The notes: generated by a model from the sequence alone, not told the origin. Counted from the stretch's first letter, positions 17,230-27,018 are shown. The stretch is DNA of 64,000 nucleotides from Plantactinospora sp. BC1 (GCF_003030345.1 NZ_CP028158.1:3472001-3536000), one strand, 5' to 3'. Made by a program: numbers and translations.

Positions 17230-18261
17230 TCACTCCTTGCGGTCGCGGTCCCGGGACGGCTGGACCCGCTTCGGCTCCCCCGGCATCTTCGGGTGGTCCG
17301 GCGGATAGGGCAGGTCGCCGGAGCCGTCCCGGTCGTCCCGGTCTGCCCACTCCAGCAGCGGGCTGATGTCCCACGGGGCGTCGTCGATGCCGGCGTGCGG
17401 GTCGCCGATCTTCGCCACCCGCTCCGGCACGGTCTTCAGGTCGAAGTCGTCCGGTTCGACGTCCGGCAGCTCGTCCCAGGTGACCGGGGTGGAGACGGTG
17501 GCCCGGGCGTTGGCCCGCAGCGAGTAGGCGCAGGCGATCGTCCGGTCCCGGGCCATCTGGTTGTAGTCGATGAAGACCTTCTCGCCGCGCTGCTCCTTCC
17601 ACCAGGAGGTGGTGACCAGGTCGGGGCGGCGCCGCTCCACCTCCCGGGCGAACGCGATCACCGCCCGGCGTACCTCGGTGAAGGTCCAGCGGGGCTCGAT
17701 CCGCAGATAGACGTGCACGCCCCGGCCGCCGGAGGTCTTCGGCCAGCCGGTCGCGCCCAGCTCGTCCAGGAGTCCACGCACCTCGCCGGCCGCCTCGACC
17801 GCGTCGGCGAAGTCGGTGCCCGGCTGCGGGTCGAGGTCGATGCGCAGCTCGTCGGGGCGGTCGACGTCGACGCCCCGGACCGGCCACGGGTGGAAGACCA
17901 CGGTGCCCATCTGGGCCGCCCAGGCCACGTGGGCCAGGTCGGCCGGGCAGAGTTCGTCGGCGCTCCGGCCGCTCGGAAACTGGATCTTCGCGGTCTGGAT
18001 CCAGGACGGTACGCCCCGGGCCGGCACCCGCTTCTGATAGAACATCTCCCCCTCGATGCCCTCGGGGAAGCGCTGCAACGCCGTCGGCCGGTTGCCCAGC
18101 GCCCGCATGATCCCGTCGCCGACCGCGAGGTAGTAGTCGAACATGTCCTTCTTGGTGAACCCGCGACGGGGGAAGTAGACCCGGTCCGGGCTGCTCAGCC
18201 GTACCGTGTGCCCGGCCACCTCGACCTCGACGGGCTTCGCCTTCGCGCTGCCACCAGCCAT
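17230..18261 (-). CDS. LigD-type DNA polymerase/primase domain protein
   Basis: Stand-alone archaeo-eukaryotic-primase-like polymerase domain of 343 aa, as in the POL domain of LigD. It fills gaps with (ribo)nucleotides in end joining or excision repair. The metal-binding acidic motif LRIDLDPQPG and the nucleotide-binding motif SGGRGVHVYL are intact, as is FIDYNQMARDRTIACAYSLR. There is no ligase or nuclease domain. ATG 18261 is preceded by a perfect leaderless box (TAGGGT, N6). It lies 26 bp from the convergent imine-reductase gene and about 6 kb from the LigC-type ligase, its likely partner. Confidence 0.92.
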   Translation of the reverse strand: MAGGSAKAKPVEVEVAGHTVRLSSPDRVYFPRRGFTKKDMFDYYLAVGDGIMRALGNRPTALQRFPEGIEGEMFYQKRVPARGVPSWIQTAKIQFPSGRSADELCPADLAHVAWAAQMGTVVFHPWPVRGVDVDRPDELRIDLDPQPGTDFADAVEAAGEVRGLLDELGATGWPKTSGGRGVHVYLRIEPRWTFTEVRRAVIAFAREVERRRPDLVTTSWWKEQRGEKVFIDYNQMARDRTIACAYSLRANARATVSTPVTWDELPDVEPDDFDLKTVPERVAKIGDPHAGIDDAPWDISPLLEWADRDDRDGSGDLPYPPDHPKMPGEPKRVQPSRDRDRKE

Positions 18262-18267
18262 GCGCCG

Positions 18268-18273
18268 ACCCTA
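18268..18273 (-). promoter_or_regulatory. Leaderless -10 box (TAGGGT) for the polymerase-domain gene
   Basis: TAGGGT on the minus strand, six bases (CGGCGC), then ATG 18261. Confidence 0.65.
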
Positions 18274-18371
18274 TGCCACCGGTCCGACGAAGGTGACCCG
18301 ACACGGAGACGCCGACGGCCGGCACGGCCGGTCAGGGCAGGAGGCCGCTCAGCACAGGGTCAGCACAGCGG

Positions 18372-18905
18372 TCAGCACAGCGGTCGCGCCTCCGGCTCCC
18401 GGCTGCCGTGCCGGTGCGCCTCCCAGACCTGGCAGATCAGCACGAGCTTCTGCTCGAACCGGGGATCCCGGTCCAGCGGGCCACCGTCGTACGGGGCGTG
18501 CAGCCGCAGCGGCGCGGCGCCGTCCAGGTAGACCGCGACGACGGTACGGCCCCGGCGGCGCTCCGCCCGGACGTCGACGACCCGCTGCCAGGCCACGAAC
18601 GCGTACGCCCCGTACGCCCGGCCCCGCAGGCCCGCCTCGTCCAGCCGGCTCCGGGCCCGGAGCCGGTCGACGCCGCCGCAGAGCATCCCGAGCGGCAGCG
18701 GGGCCAGCACGGCGACCCAGGCCAGTTCGGAGAGCTGGCGGTGCCCGGGCAGCGCCCCGGCGATCACGATCACCGCACCGCTGCCGAGGCCACCCCAGCG
18801 CAGCCCCCGGATCACCGCCTGCCGCCAGGTCAGCCGGAACTCGGCCAGCACCGGCCGGTGCTCGCGTCGCCGTCTCCGCCCGCCCGGCCTGGTGGCCGCC
18901 CGCAT
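18372..18905 (-). CDS. Membrane protein of unknown function (PH-like, 177 aa)
   Basis: Basic N-terminus, two hydrophobic segments (GLGSGAVIVIAGALPG and LAWVAVLAPLPLGMLCGG, about 40-80), then a soluble region with a YAFVAWQRVVDVRAERR pattern resembling bacterial PH-like/DUF membrane proteins that follow a two-helix hairpin. No catalytic motif. Downstream of it (18262-18371) is a short spacer before the polymerase-domain gene on the same strand, so the two might be cotranscribed, although the latter has its own -10 box. Confidence 0.75.
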   Translation of the reverse strand: MRAATRPGGRRRRREHRPVLAEFRLTWRQAVIRGLRWGGLGSGAVIVIAGALPGHRQLSELAWVAVLAPLPLGMLCGGVDRLRARSRLDEAGLRGRAYGAYAFVAWQRVVDVRAERRRGRTVVAVYLDGAAPLRLHAPYDGGPLDRDPRFEQKLVLICQVWEAHRHGSREPEARPLC

Positions 18906-19004
18906 GTCCTGTCAACGACTCGGCCGCCGGGCGGTGATTAACCAGTTGTTTCCCGCTGTTTTCCGACGGTTCCGCCGGCCTTAGCCGCCGGAGGATCTCC
19001 GCCG

Positions 19005-19010
19005 TACCGT
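19005..19010 (+). promoter_or_regulatory. Leaderless -10 box (TACCGT) for msrB
   Basis: TACCGT, six bases (AGGGGT), then ATG 19017. Confidence 0.6.
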
Positions 19011-19016
19011 AGGGGT

Positions 19017-19445
19017 ATGGCTGACAACAGTGTCCGGGACGACCGGGAAAACAGGCTGCCGAGCACCGAGGAGGAGTGGCGGGTCCGGCTCAGCCCGGAG
19101 GAGTTCCGGGTACTCCGCCAGGCGGGCACGGAGCGCCCCTGGACCGGCGAGTACGTGGAAACCAAGACCGCCGGCACCTACCACTGCCGGGCCTGCGGGG
19201 CGGAACTCTTCTCCAGCGACACCAAGTTCGACTCGCACTGCGGCTGGCCGAGCTTCGACCGGGCGCTGCCCGGCGCCATCCGTTACCTGGAGGACCGCTC
19301 GCTCGGCATGGTCCGGATCGAGGTGCGCTGCGCCAACTGCGACTCGCATCTCGGGCACCGCTTCGACGGCGAGGGCTTCACCCCGACGAACGCCCGGTAC
19401 TGCATCAACTCGATCTCGATGCGCCTCGACCCGTCGATCACGTAG
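19017..19445 (+). CDS. msrB: Peptide-methionine (R)-S-oxide reductase MsrB
   Basis: Repairs R-methionine sulfoxide in oxidised proteins. The 142-aa protein carries the two zinc CxxC pairs (CRAC 57-60, CANC 105-108), the GWPSF substrate motif, and the catalytic Cys129 in RYCINSISM. Length and motifs match stand-alone MsrB. Transcription is probably leaderless. A small Cys-rich protein follows 36 bp downstream and may be cotranscribed. Confidence 0.96.
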   Translation: MADNSVRDDRENRLPSTEEEWRVRLSPEEFRVLRQAGTERPWTGEYVETKTAGTYHCRACGAELFSSDTKFDSHCGWPSFDRALPGAIRYLEDRSLGMVRIEVRCANCDSHLGHRFDGEGFTPTNARYCINSISMRLDPSIT

Positions 19446-19481
19446 TATCACCGCAGATGTGGTGAAACGGGGGAATCAGAC

Positions 19482-19745
19482 ATGGCGACGACCTGCGAGG
19501 TCTGTGGCAACGACTACTGGCTGGCGTTCGAGGTCCGCACGATGAGCGGGGACGTGCACACCTTCGACTCGTTCGAGTGCGCGGCACACAAGCTCGCTCC
19601 GGTCTGCGAGCACTGCGGCATCCGGATCATGGGACACGGCGTCGAGGTCTCCGGCCGGTTCTTCTGCTGCGGGCACTGCGCCCGGGTCGTCGAGGGCGAG
19701 CGCGGCGCGGAGATCCGGGACGCCGTCGGCGCCCGCCCGGCCTGA
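19482..19745 (+). CDS. Small Cys-rich zinc-ribbon-like protein (87 aa)
   Basis: Contains three CxxC-type pairs (TCEVCGND, PVCEHCGIRI, FCCGHCARVV) plus SFECAAHK, suggesting one or two structural zinc sites. It begins MATTCEVCGNDYWLAF and ends with an acidic helix. ATG 19482 has a GGGGGAA ribosome site upstream. Lying just after msrB it may share its transcript, but no redox or DNA-binding function can be assigned. Confidence 0.8.
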   Translation: MATTCEVCGNDYWLAFEVRTMSGDVHTFDSFECAAHKLAPVCEHCGIRIMGHGVEVSGRFFCCGHCARVVEGERGAEIRDAVGARPA

Positions 19746-19791
19746 ATCCCACCCGGAATCGCCCCGACGGCAGCCCGTACCGGCGCCCGCC

Positions 19792-19797
19792 TACGAT
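19792..19797 (+). promoter_or_regulatory. Leaderless -10 box (TACGAT) for the ElaA-like gene
   Basis: TACGAT, six bases (CGCGGC), then ATG 19804. Confidence 0.6.
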
Positions 19798-19803
19798 CGC
19801 GGC

Positions 19804-20286
19804 ATGCCGCAATCGCAGACGCCACCGATCCAGGCGAACTCCGCCGACCGGGTCGAGCTTCGGGTCGCCTCCTTCGCCGACCTCGACGCCCGGACCCTGC
19901 ACGACCTGCTGAAGCTGCGGGCCGACGTCTTCGTGGTCGAGCAGGAGTGCGCCTATCCCGACCTCGACGGCCGGGACGTCGAGCCGGGCACCCGGCACCT
20001 GTGGCTGGCCCGGGGCGGCGCGCCGATCGCGTACCTGCGACTGCTCGCCGATCCGGGTGGGGTGGAACGGATCAGCCGGGTGGTGGTGGCCCCGCAGGCC
20101 CGGGGCGGCGGGTACGCCGGACGGCTGATCGGCGAGGCGCTGGCGATCGTCGGCTCCCGGCCGTGCGTACTCGACGCCCAGGCGCACCTGGTCGACCTCT
20201 ACGCCCGCTACGGCTTCACCCGCACCGGGCCGGAGTACATCGAGGACGGCATCCCGCACGTGCCGATGCGCCGGGAGCCGGCCTGA
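19804..20286 (+). CDS. GNAT acetyltransferase, ElaA family
   Basis: Acetyltransferase of 160 aa with the ElaA signature LHDLLKLRADVFVVEQECAY near the N-terminus, the acetyl-CoA loop VVAPQARGGGYAGRL, and the C-terminal YARYGFTRTGPEYIEDGIPH. ElaA-type proteins are widespread but their substrates are unknown. Convergent with hemQ, 45 bp away. Confidence 0.92.
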   Translation: MPQSQTPPIQANSADRVELRVASFADLDARTLHDLLKLRADVFVVEQECAYPDLDGRDVEPGTRHLWLARGGAPIAYLRLLADPGGVERISRVVVAPQARGGGYAGRLIGEALAIVGSRPCVLDAQAHLVDLYARYGFTRTGPEYIEDGIPHVPMRREPA

Positions 20287-20331
20287 CCCCCGGCGCCGTG
20301 CCGTCCACTGTGGTCGACCGGCCGACGGCCG

Positions 20332-21051
20332 CTACGGCAGCGCGTTGACCAGTTCGCCGATGCTCCGGCGTCGGCCGGTGTAGAACGGCACCTCCTCGCG
20401 GACGTGCCGGCGGGCCCGGGAGGCACGCAGGTCACGCATCAGGTCGACGATCCGGTGCAGTTCGTCGGCCTCGAAGGCGAGCAGCCACTCGTAGTCGCCG
20501 AGCGCGAACGAGGCGACCGTGTTGGCCCGGACGTCCGGATAGCCTCGGGCCATCTTGCCGTGCTCGGCCAGCATCTCCCGGCGCTCGGCGTCCGGCAGCA
20601 GGTACCACTCGTAGGAGCGGACGAACGGGTAGACGCAGATGTAGCCCCGGGCCGGCTCACCGGCCAGGAACGCCGGTACGTGGCTCTTGTTGAACTCCGC
20701 CGGCCGGTGCAGCGCCATCTGCGACCAGACCGGCACCAACTGCCGGCCGAGCGCGGTACGCCGCAGCCGCCCGTACGCGTCCTGGAGCGCGTCGCTGGAC
20801 GAGGAGTGCCACCAGACGAGCAGGTCCGCGTCGGCGCGCAGCCCGGAGACGTCGTAGCTGCCCCGCACCACCACGTCCTTGCCGGCCAGCTCCTCGAAGA
20901 GCGACTCGACCTCGGCCGCGATGCCGTCCCGGGCCTCGGGCAGCGGGCCGCTCGCCCGGAACACCGACCACATGGTGTAGCGAATGCTCTCGTTCAGCTC
21001 GCGCAGCCGCGCCGCGTTGGTCTGCTCCAGACCCTGCTGTTCCGCAGTCAT
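20332..21051 (-). CDS. hemQ: Coproheme decarboxylase HemQ (chlorite-dismutase-like)
   Basis: Last enzyme of the coproporphyrin-dependent haem pathway of Gram-positive bacteria: it converts coproheme to protohaem with H2O2. The 239-aa protein has the chlorite-dismutase fold, with the proximal-His region [15 protein letters not shown] and [20 protein letters not shown] 21051 overlaps the hemG stop in ATGA, so translation is coupled; the long upstream open frame is the hemG gene in another frame. Third gene of a hemE-hemG-hemQ operon. Confidence 0.95.
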   Translation of the reverse strand: MTAEQQGLEQTNAARLRELNESIRYTMWSVFRASGPLPEARDGIAAEVESLFEELAGKDVVVRGSYDVSGLRADADLLVWWHSSSSDALQDAYGRLRRTALGRQLVPVWSQMALHRPAEFNKSHVPAFLAGEPARGYICVYPFVRSYEWYLLPDAERREMLAEHGKMARGYPDVRANTVASFALGDYEWLLAFEADELHRIVDLMRDLRASRARRHVREEVPFYTGRRRSIGELVNALP

Positions 21052-22526
21052 GCCCTCGATACTCCCAGCACCTTGATGATCTCCTCGGCCGCGGTCTCGC
21101 CGGAGCGTACGCAGACCGGAATCCCCACCCCGTCGTAGCCGGCGCCGGCCAGCGCCAGGGTCGGGTGCGCGGTCCGCAGCGCCGCCCGGGCCGCGGCCAC
21201 CCGGTCCAGATGGCCGGGGGCGTACTGGGGCAGCGCGCCGCCCCACCGTTGCACGTGACTGTCCACCGGCTCCGGCAGTTCGGTGCCGAGCAGCCCGGAC
21301 AGCTCCCGGTGCACCGCCGAGACGAGTTCGTCGTCGGCGCGTTGCAGCAGGTGCTCCTCGCCGTGCCGGCCGACCGAGGCGCGCAGCAGCAGCGTCCCGT
21401 CCGGCCGGCGCAGGTGCGCCCACTTGCTGCTGAAGAAGGTCGCCGCCTTGACCAGGGTGCCCTCGGTCGCCGGCACCAGGAACCCGGACAGCTCCGCCGG
21501 CAGCACCGCCGCACCGGCTGCCGGCGGCGCGTCACCGCCTGCTGCCCCCTCGCCGGGCGGGCCGGGCAGGGCGAGGGTGACCAGCGCCACGCTGGCGTAG
21601 TCGAGCCGGCCGACCAGCGCGCCGACCGCCACGTCGACCCCGCCGAGCAGCCGGGCGGCGGGCCGGGCCGGCAGGGCCAGCACCACCGCGTCGACCTCGA
21701 CCAGTTCCGGGTCGCGGGTCGGGCCGATCACCAGCCGCCAGCCGCCGGGGACGGGGAGCAGTTCCCGGACGGCCGCGTTCAGCCTGATCCCGGCCCGGGC
21801 CGCCTCGGCGGTGGCGGCCACCAGCCGGCTCACCCCGCCGGTGACCGTGCTGAAGACCGGGCTGCCGGCCGGCCGGGGCGCTGCGGCCAGCGCCGCCCGG
21901 ACCGCCCCGGTCAGGGTCGGCTCGGTGCGGGCCGCCCGGGCCAGCCCCGGCATCGTGGCGGTCAGCGACAGTTCGTCGGCGCGGCCGGCGTACACCCCGC
22001 CGAGCATCGGGTCGACGAGCCGGTCCACCACCTCGTCGCCGAGCCGCCGCCGGACCAGCTCGCCGACCGTCGGGTCGGAGTCCGGGCCGAGCAGCGGACG
22101 GCCGCCGTCGGTGTCCCGCTCCGCCGCCGGCCGGGCCACCGGGGCCACCGCGGCGAGATCACCGGGTACCCCGACCAGGGTGCCCGGAGGCATCGGCCGC
22201 AGCTCGCCACCGATCGCCAGCGCGGCCCGCCCGATCGCCGGGTGCACCAGCGCGTCGGTCAGCCCCACCCGGCGGGCCAGGGCGACCGCCGCCGAGTCCC
22301 CGCCGGCCGGGTCGCGGGTCAGGAACGCCTCGGCGCCGAACTCGACCGCCGATCCGGCCAGCGAGCCGGTACGCAGCTTGCCGCCGAGCGCGCCGGACTG
22401 CTCGTACACGGTGATCTCGGTGTCGGCGGGGAGTCGGTCCCGCAGCCGGAGCGCGGCGGCCAGCCCGGTGATCCCGCCGCCGACCACGGCGATCCGCGGC
22501 CCGCCGGACCGTGTCGTGTCGTTCAC
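21048..22526 (-). CDS. hemG: Coproporphyrinogen/protoporphyrinogen oxidase (HemY/CgoX type)
   Basis: FAD enzyme of 492 aa oxidising the porphyrinogen to the porphyrin with O2. The N-terminal FAD motif is [27 protein letters not shown] (near 185-196) and C-terminal [20 protein letters not shown] (FAD-binding) match the oxygen-dependent family, which in actinobacteria acts on coproporphyrinogen III (CgoX). Some annotations call this family hemG, others hemY or cgoX; it is not the menaquinone-type HemG of E. coli. It starts 16 bp after hemE and overlaps hemQ by 4 bp. An Ala/Gly-rich insert (about residues 310-330) is an unstructured loop. Confidence 0.94.
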   Translation of the reverse strand: MNDTTRSGGPRIAVVGGGITGLAAALRLRDRLPADTEITVYEQSGALGGKLRTGSLAGSAVEFGAEAFLTRDPAGGDSAAVALARRVGLTDALVHPAIGRAALAIGGELRPMPPGTLVGVPGDLAAVAPVARPAAERDTDGGRPLLGPDSDPTVGELVRRRLGDEVVDRLVDPMLGGVYAGRADELSLTATMPGLARAARTEPTLTGAVRAALAAAPRPAGSPVFSTVTGGVSRLVAATAEAARAGIRLNAAVRELLPVPGGWRLVIGPTRDPELVEVDAVVLALPARPAARLLGGVDVAVGALVGRLDYASVALVTLALPGPPGEGAAGGDAPPAAGAAVLPAELSGFLVPATEGTLVKAATFFSSKWAHLRRPDGTLLLRASVGRHGEEHLLQRADDELVSAVHRELSGLLGTELPEPVDSHVQRWGGALPQYAPGHLDRVAAARAALRTAHPTLALAGAGYDGVGIPVCVRSGETAAEEIIKVLGVSRA

Positions 22527-22542
22527 CGTGCCCGCCTCCCGG

Positions 22543-23625
22543 TCAGCTCGCGGACGCCTCGTGGACCAGGGCGACGACCCGGGTCAGTACGTCGGGGTCG
22601 GTCTCCGGCAGCACGCCGTGCCCGAGGTTGAAGACGTGCCCGGCGGTGGCGGCGCCCTCGCCGAGCACCCGGCGCACCTCCGCCTCCACCACCGGCCAGG
22701 GCGCGAAGAGCACGGCCGGGTCCAGGTTGCCCTGCACCGCCTTCTCCGGCCCGATCCGCACCGTCGCCGCGTCCAGCGGGGTACGCCAGTCGACCCCGAC
22801 CACGTCCGCGCCGGCCTCGCCCATCGCACCGAGGAGTTCGGCGGTGCCGACCCCGAAGTGGATGCGCGGCACGCCCGCGTCGGCGAGCCCGCGCAGCACC
22901 GTCGTCGAGTGCGGCAGCACGAACCGGCGGTAGTCGGCCTCGGAGAGCGCCCCGGCCCAGGAGTCGAAGAGCTGCACCGCCGAGACACCGGCGCCGATCT
23001 GCACCCTCAGGAAGGCGAGGGTGATCTCGGCCAGCCGGCCCAGCAGCGCGTGCCAGACGTCCGGGGCGCCGTGCATCAGCGCCTTGGTGCGTACGTGGTT
23101 GCGCGACGGCCCGCCCTCGACGAGATAGCTGGCCAGGGTGAAGGGGGCACCGGCGAAGCCGATCAGCGGGGTGTCGCCGAGTTCGGCGACGAGCAGCCGG
23201 ACCGCCTCGTCCACAAAGGACACGTCGGAGGGGTCGATGACCCGGATCCGGTCGACGTCGGCGAGGGTGCGTACCGGCTCGGCCACCACCGGGCCGGTGC
23301 CCGGCACGATGTCCAGGTCCACCCCGGCGGCGGCGACCGGTACGACGATGTCGCTGAACAGGATCGCCGCGTCCACGCCGTGCCGGCGTACCGGCTGGAG
23401 GGTGATCTCGGTGACCAGTTCCGGCCGGCGGCACGACTCCAGCATCGGGATCCCGGCCCGCACCTCGCGGTATTCCGGCAGCGAACGCCCGGCCTGCCGC
23501 ATGAACCAGACCGGGGTGTGCGGCACCGGCTCCCGTCGACAGGCCCGGACGAACGGCGAATCGGCCGGGCCACCGGGGGCCGGCTGGTCGTCTCGGGCCG
23601 CGTTGCCCGCAGTCGTGGTGCTCAT
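22543..23625 (-). CDS. hemE: Uroporphyrinogen decarboxylase HemE
   Basis: Decarboxylates uroporphyrinogen III to coproporphyrinogen III. The 360-aa protein has the signatures [42 protein letters not shown] and [17 protein letters not shown] 23625 is preferred; the in-frame GTG further upstream (23667) would add an unsupported 14 residues. First gene of the hemE-hemG-hemQ operon, divergent from the DUF3000 gene across 158 bp. A CACGAT box 7 bases before the ATG suggests a near-leaderless transcript. Confidence 0.96.
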   Translation of the reverse strand: MSTTTAGNAARDDQPAPGGPADSPFVRACRREPVPHTPVWFMRQAGRSLPEYREVRAGIPMLESCRRPELVTEITLQPVRRHGVDAAILFSDIVVPVAAAGVDLDIVPGTGPVVAEPVRTLADVDRIRVIDPSDVSFVDEAVRLLVAELGDTPLIGFAGAPFTLASYLVEGGPSRNHVRTKALMHGAPDVWHALLGRLAEITLAFLRVQIGAGVSAVQLFDSWAGALSEADYRRFVLPHSTTVLRGLADAGVPRIHFGVGTAELLGAMGEAGADVVGVDWRTPLDAATVRIGPEKAVQGNLDPAVLFAPWPVVEAEVRRVLGEGAATAGHVFNLGHGVLPETDPDVLTRVVALVHEASAS

Positions 23626-23771
23626 CGGCGCAATCGTGCCACGGGCCCCGATCCCACCGACGGGCACCGCCGGGTTTTGTGGCCTGCCAGACGTACCCCG
23701 TCATGCCGGGCGCCGGGCCGACCGGCCGGACTGACCGGCGCGGCGCCCCACCACGGCGCCGACGATCGGCT

Positions 23772-23777
23772 TAGGCT
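23772..23777 (+). promoter_or_regulatory. Leaderless -10 box (TAGGCT) for the DUF3000 gene
   Basis: TAGGCT, six bases (GCGGAT), then ATG 23784. Confidence 0.65.
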
Positions 23778-23783
23778 GCGGAT

Positions 23784-24356
23784 ATGGCCTCCCCGATCGT
23801 CCAGCCCGAGACCTTCGCCCGTGCGGTGGCCGGGCTGCGGTCGGCGGCGCCGCGCGCGGAGATCGTACTGGAGGAGGTGGGCGCCCCCCAGCGGCTCGCC
23901 CCGTACGCCTTCGCGCTGGCCGCCACCGTGCGGCGCGACGGCGAGGAGGTGGCCACCGGCCGACTCATCCTGCTGCACGACCCGGCCGGACACGAGGGCT
24001 GGGAGGGGACGCTGCGCCTGGTCACCTACGTCACCGCCGACCTGGAGATCGACCTCGCCGCCGATCCGCTGCTCCCCGGCGTCGGCTGGACCTGGCTCAC
24101 CGACGCGCTGGAGGCGCGGGACGCGGCCTACCGGGCGCTCGGCGGCACGGTGACCCAGACCATGTCGACCCGGTTCGGCGAGCTGGCCGGCCCGCCGGCT
24201 GCCGGTGACATCGAGATCCGCGCCTCCTGGACCCCGGTCGACGACGACCTGCGGGCGCATCTGCTCGCCTGGTGCACGCTGCTGGCCTCCACCGCCGGGC
24301 TGCCGCCGCCCGGTGTCACCGCGCTGCCGCACTCCCGGCCGGCCGGCGCCGCCTGA
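23784..24356 (+). CDS. DUF3000 domain protein
   Basis: Actinobacterial protein of 190 aa, unknown function, commonly encoded between hemE and ribonuclease D as it is here. It begins with a helical VQPETFARAVAGLRSA and has a conserved-looking core WEGTLRLVTYVTADLEIDL and VGWTWLTDALEARDA. No signal peptide or membrane segment. Leaderless start at ATG 23784. Confidence 0.9.
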   Translation: MASPIVQPETFARAVAGLRSAAPRAEIVLEEVGAPQRLAPYAFALAATVRRDGEEVATGRLILLHDPAGHEGWEGTLRLVTYVTADLEIDLAADPLLPGVGWTWLTDALEARDAAYRALGGTVTQTMSTRFGELAGPPAAGDIEIRASWTPVDDDLRAHLLAWCTLLASTAGLPPPGVTALPHSRPAGAA

Positions 24357-24466
24357 ACAGTCGCAACTTCCGCCGAACCTCGTACGCCCCAACCGCTTCG
24401 GCAGTACCAGCAGTCCCAGACCCGACTCGCCGGACCGGCTGCGCGACGGCGAATCTCGGCGAAGAC

Positions 24467-24472
24467 TAGGGT
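24467..24472 (+). promoter_or_regulatory. Leaderless -10 box (TAGGGT) for rnd
   Basis: TAGGGT, six bases (TGTCAG), then GTG 24479. Confidence 0.65.
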
Positions 24473-24478
24473 TGTCAG

Positions 24479-25801
24479 GTGACCGACGAACCACCCCTGC
24501 GCCGTCGGGCCGCGCAACGCCGAGCAGGGGACGAGCCGCACAGCCTTCCGGCGTCCGCGCCGGATCCCGAGACAGTGGGGCCCGACCCAACGCCCGGCGG
24601 GCCCGTACCGCTTCTCACCCCTCGCGACGGCACCCCGGCCCCGGTCGAGACAGCCGACGGCCTGGCCGACGTGGTGTCCCGATTCGCGGCCGGCACCGGC
24701 CCGGTCGCCGTCGACGCCGAGCGCGCCTCCGGCTACCGCTACAGCCAACGCGCCTACCTCGTCCAGCTCCGGCGGGCGGGGGCCGGCACCGCGCTGATCG
24801 ATCCACTGCCCCTCGGCGACCTGCGCACCCTCGACGAGGCGATCGCGGACGCCGAGTGGGTGCTGCACGCGGCCAGCCAGGATCTCGCCTGCCTCGCCGA
24901 CCTCGGGCTGCGGCCGAGACGCCTCTTCGACACCGAGCTGGCCGCCCGGCTCGCCGGCTTCGAACGGGTCGGCCTGGCCGCGCTGACCGAGCAACTGCTC
25001 GGCTTCACCCTGGAGAAGCACCACTCGGCGGCCGACTGGTCCAGCCGGCCGCTGCCGGAGTCCTGGCTCACCTACGCCGCGCTGGACGTGGAGATGCTCA
25101 CCGAGCTGCGGGACAAGCTCGCGGCCGAGCTGGAGCGGCAGGGCAAGGCGCAGTGGGCGGCCGAGGAGTTCGCCGCGCTGGTGGCCTGGGGCGCCCAGCC
25201 GGCCCGGCAGCGACCTGACCCGTGGCGGCGGACCTCCGGCATCCACCGGGTGCGGGGGGCGCGGGCGCAGGCCCGGGTGCGGTCGCTCTGGTACGCCCGG
25301 GACGAGATCGCCGCCCGCCGCGACTCGGCGCCCGGCCGGGTGCTGCCGGATGCCGCGATCATCGCGGCCGCCGAGATGGACCCGAAGGACGAGCGGACCC
25401 TGCTGATGCTGCCCGGCTTCGGCGGCCGCTCGGTACGCCGGCTCGTCCGGACCTGGCTGGACGCGCTCGCCGACGCCCGGCAACTGCCCGACGACGCGCT
25501 GCCGGTGAGCCCGACGGTCGACGGGCCGCCCCCGCCGCATCGCTGGGCCGAACGGGACCCGGTGGCGGCGGCCCGGTTGGCCCGCTGCCGTGAGGTGGTG
25601 ACCCGGATCGCCGCGGCGCACACCCTGCCGCCGGAGAACCTGATCACCCCGGACTCGGTACGCCGGCTGGCCTGGATCCCGCCGGAGGAGATCACCGCCG
25701 ACACGGTCGCCGAGACGCTGCGCGGTTACGGCGCCCGGGGCTGGCAGGTCGGCCTGATCGCCGAGGAGCTGGCGGCGGCGCTGGTCGAGCCGAAGACCTG
25801 A
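24479..25801 (+). CDS. rnd: Ribonuclease D-like 3'-5' exonuclease with HRDC domains
   Basis: Structure-specific 3' exoribonuclease involved in stable-RNA 3'-end maturation. The 440-aa protein has a DEDDy exonuclease domain (VAVDAERASGYRYSQRAY, WVLHAASQDLACLADLG, SWLTYAALDVEML) and an HRDC region from about residue 240 (IHRVRGARAQARVRSLWYAR) plus a second helical repeat at the C-terminus. GTG 24479 is leaderless. The Pro-rich first 50 residues are poorly conserved-looking. Confidence 0.94.
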   Translation: MTDEPPLRRRAAQRRAGDEPHSLPASAPDPETVGPDPTPGGPVPLLTPRDGTPAPVETADGLADVVSRFAAGTGPVAVDAERASGYRYSQRAYLVQLRRAGAGTALIDPLPLGDLRTLDEAIADAEWVLHAASQDLACLADLGLRPRRLFDTELAARLAGFERVGLAALTEQLLGFTLEKHHSAADWSSRPLPESWLTYAALDVEMLTELRDKLAAELERQGKAQWAAEEFAALVAWGAQPARQRPDPWRRTSGIHRVRGARAQARVRSLWYARDEIAARRDSAPGRVLPDAAIIAAAEMDPKDERTLLMLPGFGGRSVRRLVRTWLDALADARQLPDDALPVSPTVDGPPPPHRWAERDPVAAARLARCREVVTRIAAAHTLPPENLITPDSVRRLAWIPPEEITADTVAETLRGYGARGWQVGLIAEELAAALVEPKT

Positions 25802-25950
25802 CCCAACCCGCTCCGGCCCGTCGGCGGCACAGCCTCCGGCGGGCCGGGCGGCGATCAGCGCCCGAGACGGTGAACCGGGCGACGGTCGGCGGCCGGCAGA
25901 GTCAGCCGGGGGCGCCGGTCAGCGGCCGAGACGGCGAGCCGGGGCGGCGG

Positions 25951-26988
25951 TCAGCGGCCGCCGGAGGAGTGCAGGTGCAGGGCCGGCCGGCGGATGCCGA
26001 GCAGTTCGTCCCGGATCCGGCACCACTGCACCGCGTGCCGGATGCCGTCGGCGACGGAATACTCCGGCTTCCAGTCGAGCAGCAGCCGGGAGCGGGTGCT
26101 CCGGGTGAACGAGCCGGCCGCGTCGCCGGGGCGGGGCGGTGCCTCGCGGGTGCGTACCGGCCCGACCGCCTCGGTGAAGGCGGCGACGAGTTCCCGGACG
26201 GTGGTGCCGTCCCCGGTGCCGAGGTTGACCGCCTCCACCGACCGGTCGCCGCCGGGCGGCAGGATCTCGTCGAACCGGCGCAGCGCGCAGACGTGCGCCC
26301 GGGCCAGGTCCCAGACGTGGATGTAGTCGCGGATTCCCGAGCCGTCCCGGGTGGGCCACTCGGTACCGGTGATCAGGAACTCCCCGCCGTCGGTCCAGGC
26401 GTCGATCAGTTTGCCCAGCGCGTGCGTCGGCCGGGGCAACTGGAGGCCGGTACGCAGCCGTGGGTCGGCGCCGATCGGGTTGAAGTAGCGCAGCGAGAGC
26501 GCCCGCAGCCCGGTGGCCTCGGCGGTGTCCGCGAGCACCGTCTCCATCATCGCCTTGGTCCGGGCGTACGGGCTGGCGGGCGCGAGCGGTGAACTCTCGT
26601 CGACCGAGAGGTCGGCGCCGGTCCGGTAGATCGCCGCCGAGGAGCTGAAGACGAAGCGGGTGATCCCGTTGCGGATCACGTGGTCGAGGAAGTCGAGCGA
26701 CTTGGCGACGTTTTCCCGGTAGTAGCGCAGTGGCTCGCTGACCGACTCCGGCACCACGATCAGCGCCGCCGCGTGCACCACCGCGCCGATCTCCGGGTGC
26801 TCGGCGAAGATCCGGTCCAGCAGCCCGCCGTCGGAGATGTCGCCCCGGTAGAAGGTCCGTCCCCGGGTGAACTCGACCCGTCCGGTGCAGAGGCTGTCCA
26901 GGATCACCGGCTCGATGCCCTCGTCGAGGCAGGCCGAGGCGATGGTGCTGCCGATGAAGCCGGCACCACCGGCGACCAGCACCTTCAC
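25951..26988 (-). CDS. galE: UDP-glucose 4-epimerase / NAD-dependent sugar epimerase
   Basis: Extended short-chain dehydrogenase of 345 aa interconverting UDP-glucose and UDP-galactose (or a related sugar). It starts MKVLVAGGAGFIGSTIASAC with the NAD motif GxxGxxG; the catalytic triad is visible as SSSAAIYR and YARTK, and NLGTGDGTTVRELV is typical of GalE. GTG 26988 has CCAGGAG five bases upstream; the reading frame continues 35 codons further but lacks a ribosome site there. Convergent with rnd and divergent from fadA. Confidence 0.92.
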   Translation of the reverse strand: MKVLVAGGAGFIGSTIASACLDEGIEPVILDSLCTGRVEFTRGRTFYRGDISDGGLLDRIFAEHPEIGAVVHAAALIVVPESVSEPLRYYRENVAKSLDFLDHVIRNGITRFVFSSSAAIYRTGADLSVDESSPLAPASPYARTKAMMETVLADTAEATGLRALSLRYFNPIGADPRLRTGLQLPRPTHALGKLIDAWTDGGEFLITGTEWPTRDGSGIRDYIHVWDLARAHVCALRRFDEILPPGGDRSVEAVNLGTGDGTTVRELVAAFTEAVGPVRTREAPPRPGDAAGSFTRSTRSRLLLDWKPEYSVADGIRHAVQWCRIRDELLGIRRPALHLHSSGGR

Positions 26989-27018
26989 CCGTACTCCTGG
27001 CTGATTCGGAAGTTTTTT

